64,000 nt of DNA from Bullera alba (Eukaryota > Basidiomycota > Tremellomycetes > Tremellales > Bulleraceae). Positions 50,894-60,965 of the stretch are shown here, in pieces. A program made the translations under genes and the position numbers. The first letter of the stretch is position 1. Each line of letters starts with the position of its first letter. The stretch covers positions 1,612,001 to 1,676,000 of the forward strand of contig BCIX01000003.1 of the NCBI GenBank assembly GCA_001600095.1, read 5' to 3'. The notes below the pieces were generated by a model. That model saw only the letters and a list, made by a program, of their open reading frames with translations. It was not told the origin of the DNA and ran no database searches.

Positions 50894-51886
50894 GATGCTC
50901 GTATGTGAGCCTGGAGCGGGATGTGAGAGTGACTGCCAGTACGACAAGCGCTGGTACAGTCAATATCGAGACGATGCAGCAGTGACAAGATGGAGAGGAT
51001 CAAGATATGGGAGATGGAAATTTCAGGATTCTGAAACGCGACATGTGTGTCAGGGGTAACAGAGCAGAATAGGCAGGCGAGACTCTAGCCGGGTTCATTT
51101 GGACGCGAGCCTATTATGGTACTCTGTACTTCAGACTCAGAATGCCACGTGCTTCGGGTTTTCTTGGTTGCAAGGCCATGCATGAGAAGCCCTCGCGCTA
51201 CATACAGCCATGGTACAGCGGAAGACCAGAGGACTGCTGTAGCCCAGCCTGCTGCCCATATACCCATGTTCGTTCAGCAGCCTCCACCCTGGCGGCTGAC
51301 GGCCTGACGTCTGCCAAGATTTCGGCGGAAAAGGAAGCTCGACGAAATGCGGACGATATGCCTAATGACGCCAACGTCGGCCTGGCGTCGCTCTTCCAGA
51401 CAACCAGAGATGATCGACCTGATCAGCCAGTGCAGTGACATTGCTCCACCATCAAAGCCTCAGGTGAGCTGCCTGCCACCTGTGAACGAAGGCCTATCCC
51501 GGAGTATTCGAGGTCTATCGCAGCCAGGAACTATCGATTAGAAATGCCAAGCGAGCAAATCACTGAAAATGAGGTCTTCGCTTGGCGGGCAGTCGCTCCT
51601 GCATCTTTCGCCCACCAATCTCACTCACCACCCTCTTTCACCATGTCGACCTGGAACAGAAGGATCCGGGGGTGTGAGGTCACTGCTGGAATCTCTGGAA
51701 TACCGCGATTGCGTTCCAATTGCGACAGGGAAATGACAAACTCGATGTGTCTTCTACCACCCGAACGGGGCAGACTTTTCCATGCTCACCGGTCAATGAG
51801 CGGCAGTTGAGACCAGCCGAAATGTGACTTAAGCGCTAGATGTCGATCTCTTAGCTTCTCTATTGTTGACCCCCGACCCCATCAAC
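50894..51886. other. about 1 kb divergent region asteroid-like / SLC6
   Basis: Promoters of both genes. Contains one 98-codon plus-strand open frame with an ATG (51142-51438), described separately. Otherwise nothing recognised. Confidence 0.4.
51142..51438 (+). CDS. possible small hypothetical protein (98 codons)
   Basis: Intronless open frame MPRASGFLGCKAMHEKPSRY to DDRPDQPVQ with a Cys cluster DCCSPACCPY. No signal peptide, membrane segment or family recognised. Composition and codon choice look native, but a frame of this length can occur by chance. Could also be part of the SLC6 leader region. Confidence 0.2.
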   Translation: MPRASGFLGCKAMHEKPSRYIQPWYSGRPEDCCSPACCPYTHVRSAASTLAADGLTSAKISAEKEARRNADDMPNDANVGLASLFQTTRDDRPDQPVQ

Positions 51887-54025
51887 ATGGTCAACAACTT
51901 TTTCAAGAAGTTCGACGTGCCGATCCTGCGGAAGGCGGCCAACGTCTTTGCACCCCCGCCAAAGACGTCGGCAGATGGTCGAGACCAATGGCCGTCGCGA
52001 GCGGCCTTCCTCCTGGCCGCCATGGGTGGATGCGCTGGGCAGGGAAACCTGCTACGATACCCATCAGTGCTGTATAACAACTACGGCCTGCAATGGTTCA
52101 TCCCTTACCTCCTCGCAGTGTTCTTGATCGCCGTCCCAGCGCTCATCCTCGAAATCTCCATCGGACAGGCATACAGAGGAGGCACAGTCATCGCATTCAA
52201 CAACATCCACAGCCGGCTTAGAGGCGTCGGCATGGGTCCCGTCTTTGTCAGTTTCATCGTCGTCCAGTACTTTACCGTCAACCTCGCCTGGATCATGGTC
52301 TACTTCAGAAACTCGTTTACAAGTCCTCTGCCGTGGGATGGCCGCATTGACGAGTTTTATGAGCAGGATGTTATTGGAAACCCGGCCCCGAACATTGGAA
52401 ACACGGAAGGAGGAGTCACGTACAGCACATACCCAAGCGTCGGGCTGATTGGAGGTGAGTTGGATTGCTATCACTCATCCCACCGCTGACACCATTGCAG
52501 AGACTGTCGGCTGGAGCGCTTTCGTCTGGTTCTTGATCTGGGTCTCCATCTTCCGAGGAGTTGGATTGACTGGACGAGTGGTATACTTTACCATGGGCCT
52601 GCCGATTGTCACCACGATCATCTTTGTCGGCCGGGCTCTGTCCCTCGATAACGCGGCCGAGGGTGTCAGGCTGGTGTGGGCGACTTGGAGAGGCAGCCAG
52701 CTGGCTTCGGGAACCGTATGGCAGACTGCTGTCGGCCAGGTCTTCTTCTCGACCGGTATTGGATTCGGATACTTTACCACCTACGCCTCGTACAACCAGA
52801 AGTACTCCAACGCCGTCATGGACGCTTGCCTTATTTGTGGATCCAACGTCCTCTTTGAGAATTTTGCCGCCTTTGCCGTCTTTGGCGTGGTCGGCTTCCT
52901 TCGGCGATGGCCTACCGACGGTGTGAGGCTGGGTGCCTTTGTGGTCGGGTTCTTGACCTTGCCCGAGGCCGTCCTGCAAATGCCAGGTCAAAACTTTTGG
53001 GCCTTCCTCCTCTTCTTCACCCTCATCGTGCTTGGCTTCAGCTCGGCCTTTGTCATGCTCGACGTCGTTGCCACGCTACTCGTCGACTCTGGTCTCAAGT
53101 ACTCTCGACCCACCATCGTCACTGGCCTCACCTTGGTGTCCTTCCTCATGTGCCTGCCGTACTGTACCGAGTTTGGCTACTACTGGCTGGACGGTGTCGA
53201 CCGCTGGATCAACAATGTTGCGCTCATCTCCGTCGTCTGGGGAGAGGTCGTTTGCTCCACCACCGCGTACAGGTGGCACGATATCGTCGATCAAACGGGC
53301 AAGAGAGCCTGGGTGGTGTACAATGTCGGCTTCATTGGTGCCCAAGTCTTTGGTATCGCCCTCGCCCACGGTATTGGCAACCCAGGTGCCGGAGCTGGAG
53401 CTGGTATCGGCTTCTACGTGGTGGCCACGCTCGTCGCCATCTTTATTTCAAAGAAGCCAATCAGCCCCGCGCCAAAGTTCTGGCAGGACAACAAGTTGAT
53501 GTCCAAGCTGCCCAAGGTGGAGAACGCCATCGACTCGTTTATGAATCGGGTACCGCAGATACAGAATTTCATCGAAAAGTTCTGGTACCTCGCCTTTTAC
53601 TCTGTGAGCGATACACACATCGTAGTCTTGGTCTATAGCTAACAGAACAGGGTAATCAACTCCGTCGAGATCTCAACGTGATTGTCGGACAAGGAAGAAA
53701 CTGGAAGATCCCGGCATTCCTCCCTTTCCTCCTTCGATACCTCTCCGGTCCGGTACTCGCGATCATTCTCAGTTTCGCCTTCCCCGAGTTCCACAGCCTG
53801 CGATACGACCCAATGATGATTGCAGGATTCATCCTCTCCATCTTGGGAGTGACGATGATGATCATGGGTCTCATCCTCCCTCGATACTTTGTCGTGTTTA
53901 TCCCCAAGCATCGACGAGCCGAGGGCACCGAAGTGACCTATGCCAACGAGCTGAAGAAGGACGTCGATGTGTCTGTCGTATCTGTGCCTATATCAGAGGA
54001 GGAGAAGGTCGAGTCGAGGTCATAG
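51887..54025 (+). CDS. SLC6-family (neurotransmitter:sodium symporter) transporter
   Basis: Plasma-membrane secondary transporter of the NSS/SLC6 family, which usually moves amino acids or related compounds with Na+. Three exons, about 680 residues. After MVNNFFKKFDVPILRKAANV the first helix region is WPSRAAFLLAAMGGCAGQGN with NLLRYP, the SLC6 TM1 signature, then FIPYLLAVFLIAVPALILEI and SIGQAYRGG. Further helices: FVSFIVVQYFTVNLAWIMVY, FSTGIGFGYFTTYASYN (TM6 region), NVLFENFAAFAVFGVVGFLR and FTLIVLGFSSAFVMLDVVAT (TM8 region). The C-terminal exon adds two more helices and an acidic tail ending EEKVESRS. The Asn of GNLLR is kept. The residues before it differ from LeuT, so Na+ dependence is not certain. 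Substrate unknown. Start is the ATG at 51887; the frame upstream has only TTG. Confidence 0.9.
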
Positions 54026-54178
54026 TAGAAAAGTTGTATCAAACAAATGAATACGCTGCGGGCTGCCATTACGATGACGTCGGAGTTTGATTCAACTCGG
54101 TTCAAAAGTCAAAAGTCACCGGTTGGACGATTCGACTGTTGGCATGTAACTTATTCTCAGTGTCCAAGCTGCGGTACC

Positions 54179-56209
54179 ATGGTTCAAGGCGTCGACGCGA
54201 TTCTCGCGTACTTCTCCACGCCCACGCCCTCGTTCGCGTCAGAGCAGCTCAACGCCAAGCTCACAGCGCTTTCGACACTTCCCGTCCAGCTCCCGCAATC
54301 ACTAAGCGGGGATGCCAAAGCCACAAAGCCTAGCTCGTACCTGGAGAATGCGCTGCATGAGCTGTCATCAAGCCGGCCTCCATTGAGAGAGAAGGTAGTG
54401 GAGATCCTCAAGACGTTGGTCAATCCCCCGAAAGCCGAAAGCTATGTCGTCAGTGAGATGGATCACGTGGTCGAGGCAGAGGTCATCGGACGGGCGGTCA
54501 CCATCATGTGGAAGGAGATTCTAGACGAGCTACTCAGGTCGGCGGTGAAGCTAGACGAAGAGAGGAGATGGTGGGAGTCGACACTCAACAGTAGAACAGG
54601 TGTGGGTATATATCTGCTGCAAAGTGAGTGATCTAGCAGCTATACCTTGCTGACATGACAGCGTTACCGCATCGCATCGTTGCGGCCCTGCCACCCAATC
54701 CGCATCTATCCCTCCATACCTTCACTCAGCTACCTCGATCGGCATTGTTTCCCAAGACTCCAGCATCAGCCCTCTCCGCCATCACATCACCGTACACGCT
54801 CACCCGGCGTGAGATGCTCGGTTCGAGGGAGGCTCTTAGAATAGCTCGGGACTCGACGGCCGAGAAGATCGGTATACTCGCTCTGGAAGGTCCAGACTGG
54901 GAAGTCCAGTCACTCGATGGTAACATCTCGAGCGAGTCGAATCGCATCTACAAGCTCCTGTGCGAGATGCTCGAGGTTCCGCCGGTTCCAGATCCTTCCA
55001 CTCCCTCGAAGAAACGCTCGGCGTCGTCAATACCTCCAGCTCCTGCTGGGCCAACACCCGCCAATCTGCTCTCACTCTTCGCCGTCAGTCTTCCTCGCTT
55101 CATGGGCAAATACGAGGCAACACTCAAAACACACAAACGGCCTACCGGTCTCACACGATTATGGTTCCCATTGCTGTTCCTGCCGCCAGCTCTGTACACC
55201 GCTTCGTCGTTGGTGGTCCGGAACAAGGAGTGGCTTAGAGATCAAGTCAAGAACGCAAAGGAGACTGTAAAGGGGTTCTTCATCTCCTGGGTCTGGGAGC
55301 CTATAGAAGATATTGGCAAGACGCTCAGAGGCGGCGGAGAGGGACTCGGAGTGGCTCCTACCACTGTCAAATCCGATCAAGCGGTGAGTCGAGTTTGTCG
55401 ATGTGGCTGACATTCAGTCTCTCGAGCGAATGGTCTTGGACCTCGGTAAAGACTACTATCATCTGTCCGGACCAGAACTAGATGCCTTGGGCGCAAAGGT
55501 CCGAGCTGGAGACATGGAGGAGGTGTTGAGGGTGTACGAGAAGGAACTACAAGTGAGTATATATGGGAGGCCGAAGCTGACAAGATAGAGTCCCGTCAAG
55601 AACGCTTTGCTCGGAAGTCTGATAAGGACACTGTTGATCCAGGTCCAGAAGACCAAGGTGAGTACTCCGAGTCGACCTCTGCTCACCCCTAGACCGACTT
55701 GTCACTTTCGCTCCTGTCACTTGACCACCTGCTGCGATCGCAGCAGCTCACCTTTGCGTTTGTCGGTGTCGCACCGAGTGTGTTGATACTGTATGGTCTG
55801 GGCGGCTGGTTCAAGGGAGTATGGAAGGGAGAGAAGCGGGGCAAGAGCAGGAGAAGGAACTACTTCAACGGTCTAAGGTGGGTCTCGGGGTTTGAACACT
55901 GCTTACGACCCAGGGATATTGAAAGGCTTCTGATAACTGCGCCCAAGAAGGACGTGCAGATGTCGGAGAAGGATCGAGGTCTGCTGATTGTCGGAGTCAG
56001 CGGTATGAGGAATTGGGCGTCCGGTCTGAGCGGGAACAGCAAAGAGGTGAGCTGAACCTGAATACGACATTCCAGCTGACTATCGGCTACAGAGCTTCTT
56101 GGACGATCTCAGACTGGTTGAGGACCCCGAGCTGAGCCGCGGTGACAAGCTCAGAGTCATTGAGAGGATATGGCGAGGATGGGGCACGGAGGGCAAGCGA
56201 AAGTACTGA
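54179..56209 (+). CDS. NCA2: NCA2, nuclear control of ATPase protein 2
   Basis: Mitochondrial inner-membrane protein; the yeast homologue affects expression of mitochondrial ATP6/ATP8 and respiratory growth. Six exons, about 610 residues. Helical N-terminus MVQGVDAILAYFSTPTPSFA, then LPHRIVAALPPNPHLSLHTF and TRREMLGSREALRIARDSTA. A first hydrophobic segment is FPLLFLPPALYTASS. The diagnostic C-terminal block reads SLERMVLDLGKDYYHLSGPE, KNALLGSLIRTLLIQVQKTK and DHLLRSQQLTFAFVGVAPSV with LILYGLGGWFKGVW (second membrane segment). It ends VIERIWRGWGTEGKRKY. An upstream in-frame ATG at 54047 would add 44 residues including CPSCG; the ATG at 54179 (ACCATGG) has the better context. Lies 153 bp downstream of the SLC6 stop. 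Confidence 0.9.
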
Positions 56210-56967
56210 TGGCCGATGGCAGGACATAGGCTAGACCTATACATTGTCACAGTAGAAGTTACCCTGCGCAGCTACGCATCGCATGCATTGCTGGCCCATA
56301 CCCAAATACACTGCTCGGTCCAATGCTGGGTGCATGGTGGATCTGCCACATGAGCGGAATCAAATAAGTGGATCCCGACTCCCCGCCCTGGCTGGGCTGG
56401 AGCGATCATCGCAGGTCTCACAGCTACCGTCTACGAGACACTGGTAGATAGGAGTATACAAAGGCAGCACTCAACTCACTTGCAGTCAAAACAGTCTGTA
56501 TCTCTGGCATATCACCCGGAGCAAGCGCAATCGCCTATCTGCGCAAGCAGTATGGAGAGGTGCGGATGAATACACCGTGAGTGAGCCTTTGCCACTGCGT
56601 AGACGATCTTTGGGGATCACCCATCGACTGGCAACCGACTGTTTTGTCTCTTGCTGACTCGCTGACATTAATCGCAGATACCTCCAAGTTGTACGACTAG
56701 AAGTTCGAGCAGGACACGCCGAGGTAGACATCCTTTCACGCGACTGTCGATACCCTTTCAGCCGCATTCACCGGCTTGACGATATTCACAGTTCACAACA
56801 CGGGCAGGCTTGGAAGGATCAGGCGAAGAGGCTAGACAGACAAGACGTCGACTAGCTCTGGCTAGAATCAACAGTAACATCCCTGGAGCTACCTCATATC
56901 CCAACGGCCAATTGGAGAGTAGAACAATACTCGCTCTCGCAGGCGATCCCTGCGAATCGCAACCAAA
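56210..56967 (+). other. upstream region of SSH4-like gene with a probable spliced leader
   Basis: 758 bp between tandem genes. It contains a TATACAA box (about 56454) and a strong plus-strand intron (56577-56677: donor GTGAGT, branch CTGACATTAAT, acceptor CGCAG). The flanking sequence is open in one phase (ISPGASAIAYLRKQYGEVRM, then LQVVRLEVRAGHAEVDIL) to a stop near 56856, but no in-frame ATG lies at its start. Either a spliced 5' leader of the SSH4-like gene or a small unrecognised gene. Confidence 0.35.
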
Positions 56968-59076
56968 ATGGATTACCAACAGTACGCCGGGAGTTCGGAA
57001 GCGCTGCTCCAGCAAAACCCCCAGCAACCCTACCCCGGCAACGATCGCAGCAACCCATCGATTCCGAGTCCTCCAGGGCAAAATGGCTCAGGGAGGAGCA
57101 ACGTCGGACTGTCCAACATGCTGCTGGTCTTTGTACCGATATTAGTCATCGTCCTCACGGTGCTGATCGGTTTGATCTGCTTTTTGATCGCAGTGCTTTT
57201 TATGAAGAAGAGGAAAGGAGTGAGCTTGACGGAAGATGGAGGACCGCTGGATCTCTCGAAAGGCGACGGAGTCATTGGAGAAGGAGGGGTTGAAGGCGTC
57301 GAGAGCCGATGGTTGGAGACGGTCGAGCCGGATATCCAAGAGGCGTACAAAAAGGCAAAAGACTGGCAGAGCCAATACCCTCCCGCCTCTGTTCCCACCG
57401 ATATCACACTGTCCCAATTCCTCTCGATACAGGAAAAGGGAGTGTCAGCATGGGCATTCGAGCCGGATTACGAGGACAACTTATCGCTATACGTCCAATC
57501 ACGGACAGAGATCACATTCTTGTCGGATGGACCTGGAATGGCGGCAAGGGAAGGAGGAGGAAACAGTGTCATGGCGAATCTTCCCCTTCCCAAGCTCAAC
57601 GAGGTGTACTACTGGGAGGTCAAGATGTACGACAAGCCCGCGGCGACCGAAGTAGCTATTGGATTGGCGACCAAGCCGTACCCTTCGTTCCGACTACCCG
57701 GTTGGAACCGTCATTCCGTGGCTTATTTCGCAAGCGACGGCTTCAAGTCTCATAACTACCCTTTCACTGCCAGCTCCTACGGGCCACCCCTTGCCGAGGG
57801 AGACGTACTTGGTGTCGGCTACCGACCCCGCACCGGCACTGTATTCTTCACGCGTAACGGGAGGAAGATGGACGATGCGTACACTGGCCTGCAAAGACTC
57901 AACCTGTTCCCAATCATCGGCGCCAACGGTCCTTGCACAATCCATGTCAATCTGGGTCAGAGCGGCTTTGTCTTTATCGAGGCGAATGTGAAGAAATGGG
58001 GTTTGGCACCAATGGTTGGAACACTCGCACCGCCACCGGCATATGGCTCAGAGAGAGGCAGCATCCTCCTTGACGCCGGGTATGGAACGCCTGGCGCCGG
58101 GACGAGCAGTCTGCATCGACTGGCTACACCCCGAGGACAAGCTATACCTGGATCCCCGAGGTCAAATGCATCGTCGAGGCGACATCGACGACCAGGTCGA
58201 TCTGCCAACTTGGCTGGCTCAGTGCCCGCTGTACCGTCACCACTGCGAGGTGGAGATCACGGAGGACCTGGACCTGCCACTGCGGGATCAAGACGTCGTG
58301 CATTGATTCAAGGACATCAAGGGCCTTCGCCATCGTATGTCTCGCCTACGGATACACCAGTCGGTCCTCGGGCTCCCGACCCTGATGCACTGGAACACCT
58401 CGTTTCAGAGTCTGGATCGGACGATTCTTACGACGACGCTAGGAGTGTTCAGTCGGACTCGCCGTCCCAAGAGCTCAACCCACCAACGCCAAATCTGCTG
58501 GATATCTCCATGCACAGTATACATCGGGAGAACAACCATTACTTTGGAGGAAGACAGCGTCAAGCACATGCGAGGAGGGAGTCAAGTGAGGATGATTCCG
58601 CGGATGACGACGAGGATGGCAGGTTCTTATCGCCCTTGGATGAGAATGGCGGTGGTAGCGGGAGTGGCAGTGGGGAGAGTGACGAGACGGCGAGGCCGCT
58701 CAGACCATCCGTCGGGGTCAATAGAGTTCAGGGTGATAGCCCCCCACCTCCCGGCTACGCCCCTCTAGATCCCAATCGGTATCAACGTGAGTCAATCTGA
58801 AAACTAAGGGCGGGCAGGTGCTCATAACGCTCTTAGACGGTCTGCCCGCAGATCTCCCCGAGGAACTGATCAACGAGGCCATTGCCGCTATGACTGCTAG
58901 CGAGTGAGTGGGGGAAGACAGGGCCAGGTCGCGTGACTGCAAGGTCCATGCGCTGACCAACTCACCTCAGGGAGGCCACTAGATTGAACAATGCGTCGAC
59001 CGAGCCAGACTCTCCAACGCCTTCGAGGACGAGTGGCCCACTGTCCTGGTTCTTCAATGGGTCAAGGCGGGATTGA
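56968..59076 (+). CDS. SSH4: SPRY-domain PY-motif protein, SSH4/EAR1-like Rsp5 adaptor
   Basis: Endosome/vacuole membrane adaptor that recruits the Rsp5 ubiquitin ligase to transporters. Luminal or extracellular N-terminus MDYQQYAGSSEALLQQNPQQ, a single TM helix (MLLVFVPILVIVLTVLIGLI, residues about 51-72) with KKRKG after it, then a SPRY domain (YYWEVKMYDKPAATEVAIGL, GDVLGVGYRPRTGTVFFTRN, IIGANGPCTIHVNLGQSGFV). The long disordered tail holds two PPxY motifs (PPAY near 58040, PPGY near 58750), which bind WW domains of Nedd4/Rsp5 ligases. Two short introns near the 3' end (after 58790 and 58901) add DLPEELINEAIAAMTASE and a C-terminus LSWFFNGSRRD. About 665 residues. Confidence 0.88.
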
Positions 59077-59729
59077 GTTTAGCGTGGCGGGTTGTCGGAT
59101 GTAACGCTAGGGCGAGTTGCCCGAGGGTTTCCTCTTGATAGAGTACAGTGTGTTGTCCAACGTCATGTATCTATTGTACTCCGAAGCGATCTAAGGCCCG
59201 ATCAACAAACGTGCCCGGAGTGTGCATTGCGCAAGCAATCGGGTCCCACGGGTGCCTTTGCGGCTTTATGAACTGTCTGGTCTGGTCTGGTCTCTCGACC
59301 TCCCCATTTTGACTCGGATCGGGAACTTGTTCTGATGCAGGGCCCTCCTTTATGGTGTGCAAGAGTAGCCCCAATTGTGCGTGTCGAGGCAAGATGGAAA
59401 GGCACGCTCCGGCGGGTGTGGACGTCGCGAGGTAGAGGCATGGTTGTGATGAGTCTGGGTGGTGTGCGATTTTAAGCTTCTGGGCGGGATCTTTGCTCCC
59501 GAGTCAACTTACTCATCGACCCTCCCTCTTCGATTTCTCCATTCAACATCAACCGGCTTTCAACGTTACCACCCATCAACTTGTCCCAAAGCCCCATCCC
59601 CATCCCCCACGCCCATCCATAACCCCTCGGTCAGCTTGCGACCCGCCCCTCCCCTTCCCAAACGTTGACAACCCCGTCAACTCACCCCAGCCCGCTCCGA
59701 CCGTCGCGCGATCACGAGATCTTGTCAAC
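59077..59729. other. intergenic region upstream of the Ras gene
   Basis: 653 bp. Contains a short GTCTG tandem repeat (59275-59293) and a long C/T-rich tract (about 59500-59720) likely to be promoter/leader of the Ras gene. No gene recognised. Confidence 0.45.
59275..59293. repeat. GTCTG x 3.8 microsatellite
   Basis: Period-5 tandem repeat in the intergenic region. Confidence 0.7.
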
Positions 59730-60634
59730 ATGGTCAGTCCATCCTCTATCTCAAGGTTCCTCACTGATGCCATCTGTAGCCCGCTCCACGAATGCTGTTC
59801 AAGATAACGGTCCTTGGTGACGGCGGAGTGGGCAAGACGGCACTGACGGTGCAGTTCACCATGTCGTCGTTCGTAGAGGTGAGTTTTACTGCGTTGGACA
59901 GTCGTTGACGCGATCTCAGACCTACGACCCGACGATAGAGGACTGCTACCGGAAGCAGTGGGTGGTGGATGACCAGCCGTGCTTGCTGGAGGTATTGGAC
60001 ACGGCGGGGCAGGGTGAGTTTGCGTCTGTGAACGGCCGCTTTGGCCGCGTCATACTTGGCTGACGAGAATGTAGAGGAGTACACTGCCCTGCGAGACCAG
60101 TGGATCCGGTGAGTCTGACCACATCCAAGCTGTAATGCCATTCTGACCATACCCAGGGATGGGGAGGGATTCCTCATAGTATACTCGATAGCCAATCGAG
60201 CGTCCTATGAGCGCGTGGACCGCATAGTGGAGCGGGTCAAGCGCGTAAAGGATGAACTCACGTCTCAGGCCTCTTCTCCCAGTCCGTACGGCTCGCCCTA
60301 TGGTCAGTCGCCGACCTCGCCGTACGGATCCCAGTCACCATCCGCCTTCCCATCGTCCTCGCGCCGCAGGTTGCCGATTGTCATCGTCGGCAACAAAAAA
60401 GACCTGTCGAACAAGCGCGAGGTGACCATGGAGGAGGGCCGGGCCATGGCGCAGCGGTTGGGCTGCGAATTCTACGAGACGAGTGCAAAAAGCAATCATA
60501 ACGTAGAAAACGCGTTCAAAAGCCTGGTCCGGGGGATAAAGGTGTCACGGGGGGAGGGGCCGCGGACGGGATCCACTGGGCAGACGGGAGGAGGAGGCCG
60601 GGCGCGGAAGAAGAAGAACTGTATCGTTCTGTAG
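59730..60634 (+). CDS. Ras-family small GTPase (Ras2-like) with internal Ser/Pro/Gly/Tyr insertion
   Basis: Membrane-anchored GTP switch. The first coding exon is just ATG (59730-59732). A 47-nt intron leads to [20 protein letters not shown] (P-loop). Then [13 protein letters not shown] (effector region), [18 protein letters not shown] (Switch II with the catalytic Gln), [36 protein letters not shown] (base recognition), and [21 protein letters not shown] polybasic tail [10 protein letters not shown] ends in a CAAX box for prenylation. Between the helix before NKKD and the NKKD strand lies an insertion of about 35 residues with SPYG repeats, so the protein is about 235 residues rather than about 190-215. 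Normal Gly and Gln residues at the activating positions. Which Ras paralogue it is (Ras2 or Rsr1 class) is not settled. Confidence 0.9.
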
Positions 60635-60965
60635 CCCGGGCGGAGGGAGAGTAGAGGGGGAGGTGTCGCGTCTGCACCGCTGCGCAGACGACGAGACGAG
60701 CATGAGGAGGATCTAAAAACATCTTGTCACAGCCTGTATCAGTAGTAGCTACATATCTTGGGTTTAGGAGCATCAGCATGGCCACCACAGCGTAGACACT
60801 GGCAATGTACAACAGCAATGCAGTCGGATCGGGATCTCGTTATAGACAGTGTCGAGGCTTGCCCCGCGACGCAACAAATCCACAAACTCACTGTGATACC
60901 GATGACAACCATACATCACAACTATAAACGGTAGCTCAAACTTCGAATCACAAATCCTCTAAGCA
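60635..60965. other. intergenic region between convergent Ras and DUF3602 genes
   Basis: 331 bp of 3' flanks. No gene recognised. Confidence 0.4.

Noticed and set aside
52416..52991. Long minus-strand frames opposite the SLC6 gene, and overlapping plus-strand frames in other phases.
   Set aside because: Shadows of a GC-rich coding exon; no conserved content.
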